Assembly: GCA_024638655.1 (NCBI GenBank)
Contig: JAHEJW010000001.1
Coordinates: forward strand, 119,473 to 183,472
Origin: a bacterium
GTDB taxonomy: Bacteria > Actinomycetota > Acidimicrobiia > Spongiisociales > ZC4RG35
Direction of reading: 5' to 3'
Length of the DNA stretch: 64,000 bases
A program made the position numbers and the translations under genes. Below the pieces are notes generated by a model. The model was not told where the DNA came from and made no database searches. It saw nothing but the letters and a program-made list of their open reading frames with translations. The first letter of the stretch is position 1, and each line of letters begins with the position of its first letter. Positions 53,404 to 64,000 of the stretch are shown here, in pieces.

Positions 53404-54030
53404 CTAGGTGAGTTGAGCCAGCTCCCTGACCCGGATCGCCTGGAAGCGGAGAACTCGGGTGATCGTCGCCAGCCCGAAGGTGATGGCCACCAAGTAGAGG
53501 GCCACCCCCAATCGCCGCACCGCTTCGAGAACGACGAACGCCAGCTCGGACTCGACCAGGGTCACTGATCCCGTCGATACCGATGCTGCCCAGGCGAAGT
53601 GGACGATCGAGGCGACGATGAGCGTCACCATTGCGATCATCATTCCCATCATGAAGACCCTCGCAGTGGGGGGCATTCTCAGGGTCACCACATCAGCTCC
53701 CAGGCTCTCCTGAATCTCACCGCCACCCTTTCGGAAAGCACCGAGAATGCGGGCAATGGCGAAAGAGATGGCCGCCAAGACTGCGGCGAAGCCGATGAAC
53801 ATGATCCCGGCCTGGACGTGCAGTAAAGAGCTGACGGTCGCCTCCGAGCCACCGTTGGCGATTTCATTGGCCCTAGCGGCTCCGATTATCAGTGCAATCG
53901 GGAAGGCCATGATCGCCATCAGCCACATCGGTGCCCACAACCTCCGACCAATTCTCTGCGCTGCGTTGTAGTCGGGGACCTTGTCGGTCACTTCGACTTT
54001 GAAGTCGGTGCTCTTTGTCACAGTCGTCAT
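53404..54030 (-). CDS. multi-TM membrane protein, paralogue of the next gene
   Basis: 208-residue unrecognised membrane protein with about five TM helices, starting at the ATG at 54030; the longer frame to 54360 overlaps the neighbour. The motif GGEIQESLGADVVTLRMPPTA before a TM corresponds to GGDVQEDLGVKVYTPKMPAPA in the neighbour, so the two are homologous. A His (SIVHFAW) lies inside a helix. It follows the larger paralogue by 2 bases, so they form an operon. Confidence 0.75.
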   Translation of the reverse strand: MTTVTKSTDFKVEVTDKVPDYNAAQRIGRRLWAPMWLMAIMAFPIALIIGAARANEIANGGSEATVSSLLHVQAGIMFIGFAAVLAAISFAIARILGAFRKGGGEIQESLGADVVTLRMPPTARVFMMGMMIAMVTLIVASIVHFAWAASVSTGSVTLVESELAFVVLEAVRRLGVALYLVAITFGLATITRVLRFQAIRVRELAQLT

Positions 54031-54032
54031 AT

Positions 54033-54962
54033 TCAGCTCCTCTCTCCGGCTTCGATCAGGCTCTGGATTCGCCAGAACTGAAAGCCGAGAACGTTTCCAA
54101 TCGCCACCAGCGCCAGGGCGATGCCTGACAGGATCAATGCCACTGAGATTTCGCGAAGTGGCGCCAGCCATGCAAGGTTCGAGGCGGCATCCGCTCCGCC
54201 ACCGGCAACCACCAGGTAACCGATGAACTGGACGATGCCGAGCATCAGCCCGAGCATCATCAACACCACGAAACCCTTGGCCGGAGCGGGCATCTTGGGT
54301 GTGTAGACCTTGACACCGAGATCCTCCTGAACATCTCCACCGGCGGTTCGAATGGCCCACAGAATCGTCCCGAGCAGGAAGGAGATCCCGATGAGGAGCA
54401 TCGCCTCGCCGAGGAACTGGAGACCCTGCATCCAGGCTGATGCGGCCGTGCTCGAGGCATCGGCTGCAAGTACGAACGAGATGATCAGCCCGACGATCAC
54501 GGCCATCAAACCCATCGCCAGCATTGGCCGGAACATGCGCTTCGCCATCTTATGGATGGGAAGCTGCCCCGGAGCCCGATCACTGACCACCGCCTTGCCG
54601 TGCGGGGTGTCGACGTCCCCGTTGGGGTCGCTGTCGGCACCCGGGGTGCCAACCAGGGCGGGTAGGGAGGCCTTGATCGAGTCGGCGCGGAGCCACAACT
54701 TGAGGATGATCCCCCAGAGAACGACCGCTATTGCGGTCTTGACCAGGGCAAAACCGGTCGTTGTGACGCCAAATGTCCATGCGAGAGTGGAAGCTTGATC
54801 GACGCCGGACTGTCCGGCGGCTACCAGGTTCCCGAAGAAGGCGATAACTGCGATCGCCAACCCCAACAGCGCAATGACGATGCCGCGACTCCTCCAAACC
54901 GAGGGCGCCTGATAGTCGGCGTCCGCCGATGGGCGGAGTCGGGCGTCAGCTGCGTATGTCAT
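54033..54962 (-). CDS. multi-TM membrane protein, larger paralogue
   Basis: 309-residue unrecognised membrane protein with about seven TM helices, in two halves linked by a hydrophilic stretch (about 100-135) rich in Asp and Pro. A strong GGAGG precedes the ATG. The second half aligns with the smaller gene downstream. The pair sits between the aio/cupredoxin genes and the amidase and cytochrome c genes. It may be membrane partners of the electron chain, but no haem or quinone site is evident. Confidence 0.75.
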   Translation of the reverse strand: MTYAADARLRPSADADYQAPSVWRSRGIVIALLGLAIAVIAFFGNLVAAGQSGVDQASTLAWTFGVTTTGFALVKTAIAVVLWGIILKLWLRADSIKASLPALVGTPGADSDPNGDVDTPHGKAVVSDRAPGQLPIHKMAKRMFRPMLAMGLMAVIVGLIISFVLAADASSTAASAWMQGLQFLGEAMLLIGISFLLGTILWAIRTAGGDVQEDLGVKVYTPKMPAPAKGFVVLMMLGLMLGIVQFIGYLVVAGGGADAASNLAWLAPLREISVALILSGIALALVAIGNVLGFQFWRIQSLIEAGERS

Positions 54963-55023
54963 GTGTCCTCCTTTCGGTCACAGCATCGGGAACCCGGGTG
55001 GGCAGCTGGGTCAGCCCAATGTG

Positions 55024-55050
55024 TCAGCCAGCCGACATTTGGCTGGCTGA
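55024..55050 (-). terminator. hairpin between the amidase and the membrane-protein genes
   Basis: TCAGCCAGCC (55024-55033) and GGCTGGCTGA (55041-55050) form a perfect 10-bp stem with a 7-base loop in the 151-base gap after the amidase stop on the minus strand, before the membrane pair. A terminator for the amidase gene is the simplest reading. The remainder of the gap holds the ribosome site of the next gene and nothing else I can name. Confidence 0.55.
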
Positions 55051-55113
55051 GGCGGCAATGTCAGTCAGGGTGAAGCGGGGATTACGCGTCCGGCTCGGGG
55101 AAGCGCTCTCCGA

Positions 55114-56166
55114 CTAGCCGTTGAGACGGTTGCGACGCCAGATCAACAGGCCGGAACCGAGGGCTACCAGGGCTCCCGCCCCCACCAGCAGCGGACCCGT
55201 CCCGCTCGGAATAGCCGACTCCTCCACCGCTACCGACAGAGTTGTCGATGGGGCGATGGAGGGCGGGACAGTGGTTGGCGGCGGGGTTGTTGGCGTGGTT
55301 GATGCCGTCGTTGTTGCGGGCAACGTCGTCGACGTCTCAGGCACCGTGGTGGTGGTCGGCAGGGTCGTCGTGGTTGAAGGCAGAGTCGTAGTGGTGGTGG
55401 TCGTCGTGGTGGTCGTGGGTGCCTTGGTCGTCGAGGTTGTCGGAGCCGTGGTGGTCGATGTCGTCGATGGCGGCGACGGAACTCCGCCATTTCGAACCGC
55501 TTCGACGTCCGCCCTCAGCGAGCCGGCCACATATGAGTAGAGATTGTCACCCGGGCACGTCGTCTTACTCATCGTCCGATGACCGGTGATCGTCGGTGTC
55601 GTGACACTGGTGCCGGCAGGCCAACGGTTGGAGCCCTCGGATACGAATGTGATCTCCGCACCCGGCGTGGTCGAGACACCGTAGCGATCAGCAAGCCAAG
55701 CCAGAAGCCTGACCAGTGAAGACAGTGAAGCTTGTGTGGGCTGAGCCGTGTTGTAGTCGCCGATGATGCAGACGAGTTGGGTGAAGCCCTGATTCCCTCC
55801 GGTGGCGTCCCCCGCGACCGGCCCATCGAGACTCCCCTGTCTAGCCTCCCAGATGCCGCCCTCGGAGTCGATCACGAAGTTGTAGGCAATGTCATTCCAG
55901 CCCTTCTCAGGGCCGGTGTGGAAGTTGTACCAACTGCGCAGGATCCCGGGCACGTCAGCCGCGGTGTGACCGTTGCGACCGGCCGAGTGGTGGACGATCA
56001 GGAACTTCACATCCTCGGCCAGGAGTGGGCCTTTGGGTGGAAGATCGGCGCCCCACACCGAGCGTGGCTTGATCGTCAAGCCCTGAGCTTGGTCTGAGAG
56101 CAAGGAGCTTCCCAAAGCCAAACCGGCACCGGCGGCGATCAGCTGGCGTCTCGTGACCAGGCCCAT
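55114..56166 (-). CDS. secreted N-acetylmuramoyl-L-alanine amidase with Thr-rich stalk
   Basis: 350-residue peptidoglycan amidase. A Tat-like signal (VTRRQLIAAGAGLALG) is followed by an Amidase_2/PGRP domain: zinc His in IVHHSAGRN and the late ITGHRTMSKTTCPG (His and Cys), with YNFVIDSEGGIWEAR in between. A Thr/Pro/Ser stalk of about 90 residues follows, ending in a C-terminal TM helix with basic tail (LLIWRRNRLNG), so the enzyme is tethered to the membrane. It is divergent from the cytochrome gene. Confidence 0.92.
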   Translation of the reverse strand: MGLVTRRQLIAAGAGLALGSSLLSDQAQGLTIKPRSVWGADLPPKGPLLAEDVKFLIVHHSAGRNGHTAADVPGILRSWYNFHTGPEKGWNDIAYNFVIDSEGGIWEARQGSLDGPVAGDATGGNQGFTQLVCIIGDYNTAQPTQASLSSLVRLLAWLADRYGVSTTPGAEITFVSEGSNRWPAGTSVTTPTITGHRTMSKTTCPGDNLYSYVAGSLRADVEAVRNGGVPSPPSTTSTTTAPTTSTTKAPTTTTTTTTTTTLPSTTTTLPTTTTVPETSTTLPATTTASTTPTTPPPTTVPPSIAPSTTLSVAVEESAIPSGTGPLLVGAGALVALGSGLLIWRRNRLNG

Positions 56167-56215
56167 TGGGTCAAACCTTAGGTTTGATACCTGGGTTGTC
56201 TACGGTTCAGTCCGC

Positions 56216-56644
56216 ATGAGGAGTTGGTCCGAAGGGGTTCTGGCACTGGTGGTCTTGATCGGGTTTGGGGCCGCCCTCTTCTTGTTCACCGGGGCAGACC
56301 TCGGCGACGGGTCGAGCGGAACCACCCAGCCCGTCGCCATCGACGAGGCGGCCGCTGGCCGCGGCCAGGTCCTGGCGGAGAGCACGGGTTGTCTTGCCTG
56401 CCACAGCATCGACGGGACGCCCGGGTCCGGGCCAACATGGCGGGGTGTGGCCGCATCCAGTCGCCCTTTGACCACAGGCGAGAGCGTTATTGCGGACGAC
56501 GCCTATCTGTTCAGCTCCATCGTCGACCCGGCCAACCAGCTCGTGGAGGGTTATGAGGCGATCATGCCACCCGACTACGGGGAGACCCTGACCGAGACCG
56601 AAGTCGAGGATCTCGTCGAGTACATCAAATCGCTGGCATCCTGA
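56216..56644 (+). CDS. membrane-anchored c-type cytochrome (monohaem)
   Basis: 142 residues: an N-terminal TM anchor (about 7-26), then a class I cytochrome c domain with haem motif CLACH (Cys59, Cys62, His63) and the Met ligand in IMPPDY (Met117). The ATG at 56216 is chosen because the TM starts right there; the frame is open to 56153. The class resembles cytochrome oxidase-associated or soluble electron carriers. It sits 3.4 kb from the Aio-type enzyme, so a role in its electron chain is possible but unproven. Confidence 0.88.
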   Translation: MRSWSEGVLALVVLIGFGAALFLFTGADLGDGSSGTTQPVAIDEAAAGRGQVLAESTGCLACHSIDGTPGSGPTWRGVAASSRPLTTGESVIADDAYLFSSIVDPANQLVEGYEAIMPPDYGETLTETEVEDLVEYIKSLAS

Positions 56645-56699
56645 TCTGACCTACAGACACCACGAAGCCACGGATAGAAACACCTGCTCAAGGTGGTTT

Positions 56700-59193
<2,494 letters not shown>

Positions 59194-59197
<4 letters not shown>

Positions 59198-60327
59198 ACC
59201 GAGACTGGATCGAAAAGGACTTCTACCAGACGCTCGGGGTGAGCAAAGACGCGTCTGCCGAGGACATCAAGAAGGCCTACCGCAAACTCGCTCAGAAACA
59301 CCACCCAGACTCCAACCCCGGCGACAACGAGGCCGAGGAGCGGTTCAAGGAGGTCTCCGAGGCCTATGCAACTCTGTCCAAGCCCGATCAGCGCAAGGAA
59401 TACGACCAGGTGCGCAGAGTCGCCTCACAAGGAGGGTTCACCGGCTTCGGGGGCCAGCCCGGTGCTGGATTTGGCAGCTACGGAGGCCAGCAGGTCCGGG
59501 TTGAGGACCTCGAAGATCTGCTTGGTGGCATTGGCGGCCTGGGGGATCTGTTCGGGTTTGGCTCCGGAGGTGGACGCTCGCAAGGACCAACACGCGGGGC
59601 CGATCTTCAGACGGAGTTGACGATCTCATTCGAGGATGCCGCCGCAGGCGTTACAACGTCTGTGAGGGTCGAGGGCGCAGCGCCCTGCTCGCACTGCGGT
59701 GGGGCGGGGGCCGAGCCCGGAACCCGCGTTTCGACGTGTCCTACATGTGGCGGACGGGGGACAGTGGCTCAGAATCAAGGCTTCTTCTCGTTCTCACAAC
59801 CGTGCCCACAATGCCGCGGCAGTGGCAGGTTGATCGAGACACCTTGCTCGGTTTGTCGGGGATCGGGAACCGAGAACAGAACCCGCAAGGTCAAGCTGCG
59901 TGTTCCCGCCGGTGTTAAGGAGGGCGCGACTCTGCGCTTGCGGGGCAAGGGCGCCCCTGGGGCCCAAGGAGGACCGCAGGGCGATCTGCTGGTCAAGGTT
60001 CGAGTCGCGCCCTCCAAGACTTTCGTCCGCAAGGGCAACGACCTGACACTCACGGTCCCGATCACGTACTCCGAGGCGGCACTCGGCACGAAGATCGATG
60101 TGCCGACCCTCAACGGAGGTGTCAAGGTCAAGATCCCATCGGGCACACCTTCTGGCAGGACGTTCAGGGTCAGCGGCAAAGGGATCAAGCCCGAGCGTGG
60201 CCGTTCAGGCGACCTTCTGGTGACGGTGCAGGTTGCAGTGCCGCAGAAGGTCTCCAAAGAGGAGAAACGTCTCATCGAGGAATTGGCTCAGCATGAAACC
60301 GATGACGTCAGAGCCCATCTGAGATGA
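59194..60327 (+). CDS. dnaJ: co-chaperone DnaJ
   Basis: Hsp40 that delivers substrates to DnaK. 377 residues: J domain with HPD at 37-39, a Gly/Phe-rich stretch (about 80-135), four zinc-binding CxxCxGxG repeats (CSHCGGAG, CPTCGGRG, CPQCRGSG, CSVCRGSG) and the C-terminal substrate domains. It starts in a 4-base overlap with grpE. Confidence 0.98.
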
Positions 60328-60342
60328 TTGGAGCCCACACCC

Positions 60343-60735
60343 ATGAGTGAATCCACCAGAGCAGTCTTCGTAATCTCGGTAGCGGCAGAGCTGGCCGGTA
60401 TGCATCCACAGACGCTTCGCATCTACGAGCGCAAGGGTCTCATCGACCCCTTCCGAACACCTGGTGGCACCCGGCGCTATTCACAAGAAGATATCGAACG
60501 TCTTCAGCTGATCCAAGACATGACCAGCCAGGGCCTCAATCTCGAGGGGGTCAAGAGGGTGCTCGCCCTCAAGGAGGAGAACCGACGTCTGAAACAGAAG
60601 CTCGATCGCCTTCGCGACAAGCTCGAGGACATGGAGGAGGAGACCGAGCGAAGACTCGATGCGATCGAGCGCTCCTACCGCCATGAGATCATCCTTCGCA
60701 GCAACGTTCGTCCCATGTTCGGGAATGAGCGGTGA
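60343..60735 (+). CDS. hspR: heat-shock repressor HspR (MerR family)
   Basis: 130 residues from the ATG at 60343 (a TTG at 60328 is possible). MerR-type helix-turn-helix [23 protein letters not shown] with [19 protein letters not shown], then a coiled coil rich in Glu/Lys. HspR represses the dnaK operon and is relieved when DnaK is busy with unfolded protein. Its place as fourth gene is the actinobacterial pattern. Its stop overlaps the next small gene. Confidence 0.93.
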   Translation: MSESTRAVFVISVAAELAGMHPQTLRIYERKGLIDPFRTPGGTRRYSQEDIERLQLIQDMTSQGLNLEGVKRVLALKEENRRLKQKLDRLRDKLEDMEEETERRLDAIERSYRHEIILRSNVRPMFGNER

Positions 60736-61007
60736 TGGCCGACAGCTACGAGGGCCCGGTTCGCATCTACGGTGAAGACGGGATCCTCCTGACCGGCGGC
60801 GTGGCTGCCTTGACCACGGACCCTGAGATGGGGAACTGGACGGGCGTGGTCCAAACGCTCGACGGCACCGCCGTGGCGGGCAAGGCTCTGGTCACTTATC
60901 TCGAGATCCCCCAAGGCCGGAAGAGCAGGGCGCAACTGGTTCCCCAAGGGGTGGTGGGCGAGAAGGCAACGTCGATGGTGACCGGCCTGGGCGAACAGCC
61001 TTTCTAA
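60735..61007 (+). CDS. small hypothetical protein coupled to hspR
   Basis: 90 residues from the ATG that overlaps the hspR stop (TGATG); GTG at 60732 is the alternative. Beta-rich, with YEGPVRIYGEDGILLTGGVAAL and GKALVTYLEIPQGRKSRAQL. No signal peptide or TM. I do not recognise it; its coupling to the heat-shock operon hints at a role in stress, but this is only position. Confidence 0.7.
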   Translation: MADSYEGPVRIYGEDGILLTGGVAALTTDPEMGNWTGVVQTLDGTAVAGKALVTYLEIPQGRKSRAQLVPQGVVGEKATSMVTGLGEQPF

Positions 61008-61017
61008 CCGCACACAG

Positions 61018-61034
61018 CCGTCGGTGGCCGACGG
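61018..61034 (+). terminator. short hairpin after the hspR operon
   Basis: CCGTCGG (61018-61024) and CCGACGG (61028-61034) form a perfect 7-bp stem with a 3-base loop, in the 52-base gap between the small hspR-coupled gene and the AlkC gene. It may end the chaperone operon, though partial readthrough is possible. Confidence 0.45.
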
Positions 61035-61059
61035 GTGGCGTCGGTAGCCTGCGCGACTC

Positions 61060-62196
61060 ATGGCCGACGAGCGCTTCAGCCTCAAAGACCACCTCTTCAA
61101 CGAGGCGAAGGTCACCTACCTCGGTGGGCTTCTGGAGGCAGGGATACCGGATTTCGACCGGGCTGCATTCGAGCGATCGGTCATGGGTGAACTGACCGAT
61201 TTGGAGTTGAAGCAGCGAATCGACTCGATTGCCAGACATCTCGCCGATCGTCTCGACCCCGACTTCGAGGTCGCCGCCGACCAGATCCTGCGCTCTCTAC
61301 CCCCGCCACTGGACCCCACGCTCAGAGACAACGACTTCGGAGACTTCATTTTCGCCCCGTTGGGGGTCTTCGTGGCCGAGCAGGGACTCGATCACTACGA
61401 CACGTCGATGGGCTTGCTCAAGGAGTTGACCAAGAGGTTCTCGATGGAGGGGCCGACAAGACCTTTTCTCGATGTCCACCAGGACCAAACAATGGCGTTG
61501 TTCGAAGAGTGGGCTCGCGACGAGAACTACCACGTACGGCGGCTGGTGAGTGAGAGCACACGTCCCGCGCTCCCATGGGCGCCCCGCATTCGGCTGCCGA
61601 TCGATGCCGCCCTCCCCCTCTTGGACATCTTGCACCGGGACCCAACCCGATATGTGACGCGATCGGTTGCCAATCACCTCAACGACATATCCAAGGTGGA
61701 GCCGACTCTGGTCTTGGATCGGATTCGGCTCTGGCGCGAGCAGGGCTTGCAGGATCCCGGCGAGCTCGACTGGATCACACGGCACAGCCTCCGCACTCTC
61801 GTCAAACGGGGAGACCCGAGAGCTTTGGCGCTGCTCGGATACTCGGCGAGCCCAGACATCGAGGCTTTGATCACGGAGATGACACCGGAGGTGCGTCCAG
61901 GGCAAGCTCTGGAGTTCGCTGTGTCCCTGACGGCGGCCTCCGACGTGCGTCTGATGGTCGACTACGTGATTCAGTTCGTGAAGAAGTCCGGGGCGAAGAG
62001 CCCGAAGGTGTTCAAGCTCAAGAACCTCTCCCTCGGAGCCGGAGAGAGCAGGGTGCTCACGAAACGGCATCCACTCCGAGCCAACGCCACCACATACACG
62101 CTCTATCCGGGAACCCACGAGGTGACGATCGTGGGGAACGGCACGCCGCTGACCGCCGGTCGGTTCGAGTTGATCGAAGATTCCGCCACCGAGTAG
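61060..62196 (+). CDS. AlkC-type DNA alkylation repair glycosylase (HEAT repeats plus Ig-like domain)
   Basis: 378 residues. The first 280 residues are HEAT-like helical repeats (FEEWARDENYHVRRLVSESTRP, RYVTRSVANHLNDISK, GELDWITRHSLRTLVKRGD) of the AlkC/AlkD superfamily, which removes N-alkylated bases without base flipping. The last about 95 residues (from GQALEFAVSLTA, with RHPLRANATTYTLYPGTHEVTIVGNG) form an Ig-like beta domain, the layout described for AlkC. It follows the chaperone operon. It adds to the alkylation theme of the sigma/Ogt pair at 36.6 kb. Confidence 0.85.
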   Translation: MADERFSLKDHLFNEAKVTYLGGLLEAGIPDFDRAAFERSVMGELTDLELKQRIDSIARHLADRLDPDFEVAADQILRSLPPPLDPTLRDNDFGDFIFAPLGVFVAEQGLDHYDTSMGLLKELTKRFSMEGPTRPFLDVHQDQTMALFEEWARDENYHVRRLVSESTRPALPWAPRIRLPIDAALPLLDILHRDPTRYVTRSVANHLNDISKVEPTLVLDRIRLWREQGLQDPGELDWITRHSLRTLVKRGDPRALALLGYSASPDIEALITEMTPEVRPGQALEFAVSLTAASDVRLMVDYVIQFVKKSGAKSPKVFKLKNLSLGAGESRVLTKRHPLRANATTYTLYPGTHEVTIVGNGTPLTAGRFELIEDSATE

Positions 62197-62235
62197 GCGG
62201 GCCCTTGTAGCTGGACGAGCTCGAGCAACTCCCCC

Positions 62236-63429
62236 CTACTCGAGCAGTTTGGCCTCTTCTTCGGTCAGGGTCCGGGGCTCAGTGATGGCCAATCCAACAT
62301 CTGCCCCCATCTCTTTGAGTGAGGCCAGGACGCGTTCGGCCGACTCACCTTCGGCTACCCCGATTCGGTAGGTGCCCTTGGTCACCGTGGTCGGGATTGC
62401 ATTGATCTCGTCGAACCGCCACGTTGCGCCGACTCGAACAGCTTTGGCGAGTGCGATGACACCTTCTCTTAGAGAGGGAGACTGAATCTGTCCCGACAGG
62501 AAGTTGCCCAGCCCGTGGAGCACGAATTCGCCCCCGACTTGCTCTACGGGACCGACCAGGTGCGAATGATGGGTCACCACCAGATCGACGTCCGGAGACG
62601 TGATGAGCCTGTGGGACAACTCCAACTGCGCCGGCGTGGGGGTCCGGCGGTATTCGGTGCAGCAATGCATGCTCACCACAACCAGATCCGCTCCCTGGGT
62701 CTTCGCCCGCCTCGCCACCGCCAGGAGCTCCTCCGCGTCGAGGAGCTGAACCAACCAGTCGCGATCGGCCGGCAGCCGCAGGCCATTCAGCCAGTAGGTG
62801 CCGGATACGTGCCCGACGGTCAGATCCCCGACACGGTGAAGAGTCGGTTGCCACCAATCGGTGATGCGTCCCGTCATCCCGGCCTGCTCGATTCCGGCAT
62901 CGGCGAGAACATCGAGGGTGCCCATCACTCCGCTCACACCCTGGTCATAGGAGTGATTCGACGCCGTAGAGCAGCTGTCGAAGCCCGCCCAGGCGAGTGC
63001 GTCGGCAACTTCTGCGGGGGCGTTGAACAACGGATAGCTCGAGAGGTCGCTGCTGGTCGGCGACAACGGGACTTCCAGGTGGCAAATCGCCAGATCGGCA
63101 CTTCCAATCACGTGGCGGACCGGCGCAAACATGGGTCTGAAGTCGAAAGGCGGACCATTCCGCCTCGCTGCCGTCGAGACCGTGTTGTGAATGAGGGTGT
63201 CGCCCGTGAAAGCGATCTCTACGGTGTCCGTGTCCTGCCGTGTCAGGGCTCGATAGAACAGCTTGGAGCCGATGATCGAACGCCGATCGATAGGCGGGTC
63301 CCGTAAGGTGGCCGACAAGCTATCGCTGATCGACTCGCTGGAGGCTTCGAGCTCACTCTCGCGGGCACCCGCCGACCCTCCTTGAGCGAGTAGGGAAAGC
63401 GTGAGCAGGGCGAGGAGGATCCTTCGCAC
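62236..63429 (-). CDS. CapA/PgsA-family metallophosphatase-like protein
   Basis: 397-residue exported protein with a signal peptide (MRRILLALLTLSLLAQGGSA). The metallophosphatase-fold motifs of the poly-gamma-glutamate synthesis protein CapA family are seen: IAFTGDTLIHN, AICHLEVPLS, SNHSYDQGVSG, VVSMHCCTEYRRTPTPAQ and VVTHHSHLVGP, followed by LHGLGNFLSG. The partner genes capB/capC are absent, so it is probably a stand-alone cell-surface enzyme. It converges with the AlkC gene. Confidence 0.9.
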   Translation of the reverse strand: MRRILLALLTLSLLAQGGSAGARESELEASSESISDSLSATLRDPPIDRRSIIGSKLFYRALTRQDTDTVEIAFTGDTLIHNTVSTAARRNGPPFDFRPMFAPVRHVIGSADLAICHLEVPLSPTSSDLSSYPLFNAPAEVADALAWAGFDSCSTASNHSYDQGVSGVMGTLDVLADAGIEQAGMTGRITDWWQPTLHRVGDLTVGHVSGTYWLNGLRLPADRDWLVQLLDAEELLAVARRAKTQGADLVVVSMHCCTEYRRTPTPAQLELSHRLITSPDVDLVVTHHSHLVGPVEQVGGEFVLHGLGNFLSGQIQSPSLREGVIALAKAVRVGATWRFDEINAIPTTVTKGTYRIGVAEGESAERVLASLKEMGADVGLAITEPRTLTEEEAKLLE

Positions 63430-63485
63430 CGTCTGGCATTCTTACACGTCCCTCGAGTGTCGCAAGAGCCGCTACTTTGAGGGTC

Positions 63486-64000
63486 GTGGGCGCCGCCGGT
63501 GATTGCGAGCTGATCAGATACGACTTTCTCGGACAGCCCGTCAACACTGTGAGCACGATCGTTCTCGTCCTGGCGGGGGCTTGGCTGCTTCGAACCGAAC
63601 GAGCCAAGTGGGTCGGCATGGCTTTGATGGCCACTGGACTTGGCTCCTTCGTGTTTCACGGGCCTATGCCGCCGTGGGGCGATTGGGCGCATGACGTCTC
63701 CCTTGCCTGGCTGATTGTGACGATCGGCGGGTTCGGAACACGGTGGGAACGATGGTCGCATTTGCCCTCGCTGGTCTTCCTTTCCATTCTCTTTGGCCTG
63801 GTCCCCCTACTGGCAGATCCCGTCGCCATCGCACTCACCGTGGTGGTGGTTTCTTCGATCCTGCTGCAGAATCCCTCGAGACGGGAGCTCACCCCCCTCT
63901 GGGTCCTAGCCCTGGCCGCCATCTTGGGCCGGATGGGAGCGACGGGCTGGCCGTTGTGCGATCCCGGCTCTCCCTGGCAGCCACATGCGATCTGGCACGT
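63486..64000 (+). CDS. CREST-superfamily membrane hydrolase (ceramidase/PAQR-like), 3' end outside window
   Basis: 171 residues visible, running off the window. The start is GTG at 63486 (TTG 63477 possible). It has several TM helices and the motif set of the CREST superfamily: S-x3-H in GSFVFHGP, Asp/His in PWGDWAHDVS, and H-x3-H at the very end (PHAIWH), which bind zinc in alkaline ceramidases and PAQR receptors. Conserved CDPGSPWQP precedes the last motif. Substrate unknown; likely a lipid amide or ester. Confidence 0.75.
   Translation, partial: MGAAGDCELIRYDFLGQPVNTVSTIVLVLAGAWLLRTERAKWVGMALMATGLGSFVFHGPMPPWGDWAHDVSLAWLIVTIGGFGTRWERWSHLPSLVFLSILFGLVPLLADPVAIALTVVVVSSILLQNPSRRELTPLWVLALAAILGRMGATGWPLCDPGSPWQPHAIWH

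Overview
The window is about 64 kb of dense, GC-rich chromosomal DNA with very short intergenic gaps and many ATGA/TGATG-type stop-start overlaps. It looks like an actinobacterium. The strongest sign is a dnaK-grpE-dnaJ-hspR operon ending in a MerR-type HspR, supported by a LigC-type ligase, a LigD-type primase/polymerase and frequent GTG/TTG starts. Many exported proteins carry Thr/Ser/Pro-rich linkers made of long runs of Thr, a style I associate with Acidimicrobiia and relatives; that class-level placement is an inference. I see no rRNA, tRNA, CRISPR array, IS element, prophage or plasmid gene. The window reads as ordinary chromosome with a few unusual accessory islands.

Layout: 0-2.2 kb, a truncated ABC-2 exporter (ATPase plus two permeases). 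2.2-4.7 kb, urocanate hydratase with a ureohydrolase-fold partner that has lost most metal-binding residues. 4.7-10.7 kb (minus strand), dusB, aceK, a hotdog thioesterase, a lipoprotein, maf and an amidohydrolase. 10.8-14.9 kb, two tandem S41 protease lipoproteins and homoserine dehydrogenase. 14.9-17.3 kb (minus), an Nei-type glycosylase, a membrane protein, msrA and a RidA protein. 17.4-23.8 kb, a coiled-coil/lysozyme-like secreted protein, a CaCA exchanger, DUF2461, small unknowns, a BrkB-type membrane protein and ATP-dependent ligase ligC. 24-27.4 kb, two ABC ATPase-permease pairs, then a standalone LigD-type polymerase on the other strand. 28.7-36.5 kb, a class V PLP enzyme, a GNAT protein, an aldehyde dehydrogenase, a dienelactone-hydrolase-like protein, an MFS transporter and an unknown membrane protein.

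The most novel-looking unit is at 36.5-37.8 kb. An ECF sigma factor is translationally coupled to a protein joining an O6-alkylguanine-DNA methyltransferase domain to a C-terminal Ada-type zinc/methyl-acceptor domain. The domain order is reversed relative to Ada and there is no AraC-type HTH, so the sigma factor may supply the transcription output of an alkylation response. An AlkC-type alkylpurine glycosylase lies at 61-62.2 kb.

Then follow transketolase and an FAD oxidoreductase (37.9-41.1 kb), an LCP protein, a VOC protein, tandem DUF427, a divergent CHAD/NUDIX pair, msrB, an orphan DNA methyltransferase coupled to a low-molecular-weight phosphatase, and DoxX (41.2-49.4 kb). The second island is 49.6-56.6 kb. 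It has arsenite-oxidase-type large (molybdopterin) and small (Rieske) subunits, a divergent membrane-anchored cupredoxin, two related membrane proteins, a peptidoglycan amidase and a membrane-anchored cytochrome c, a plausible electron-transfer module. The window ends with the chaperone operon, AlkC, a CapA-like protein and a truncated CREST-type membrane hydrolase.
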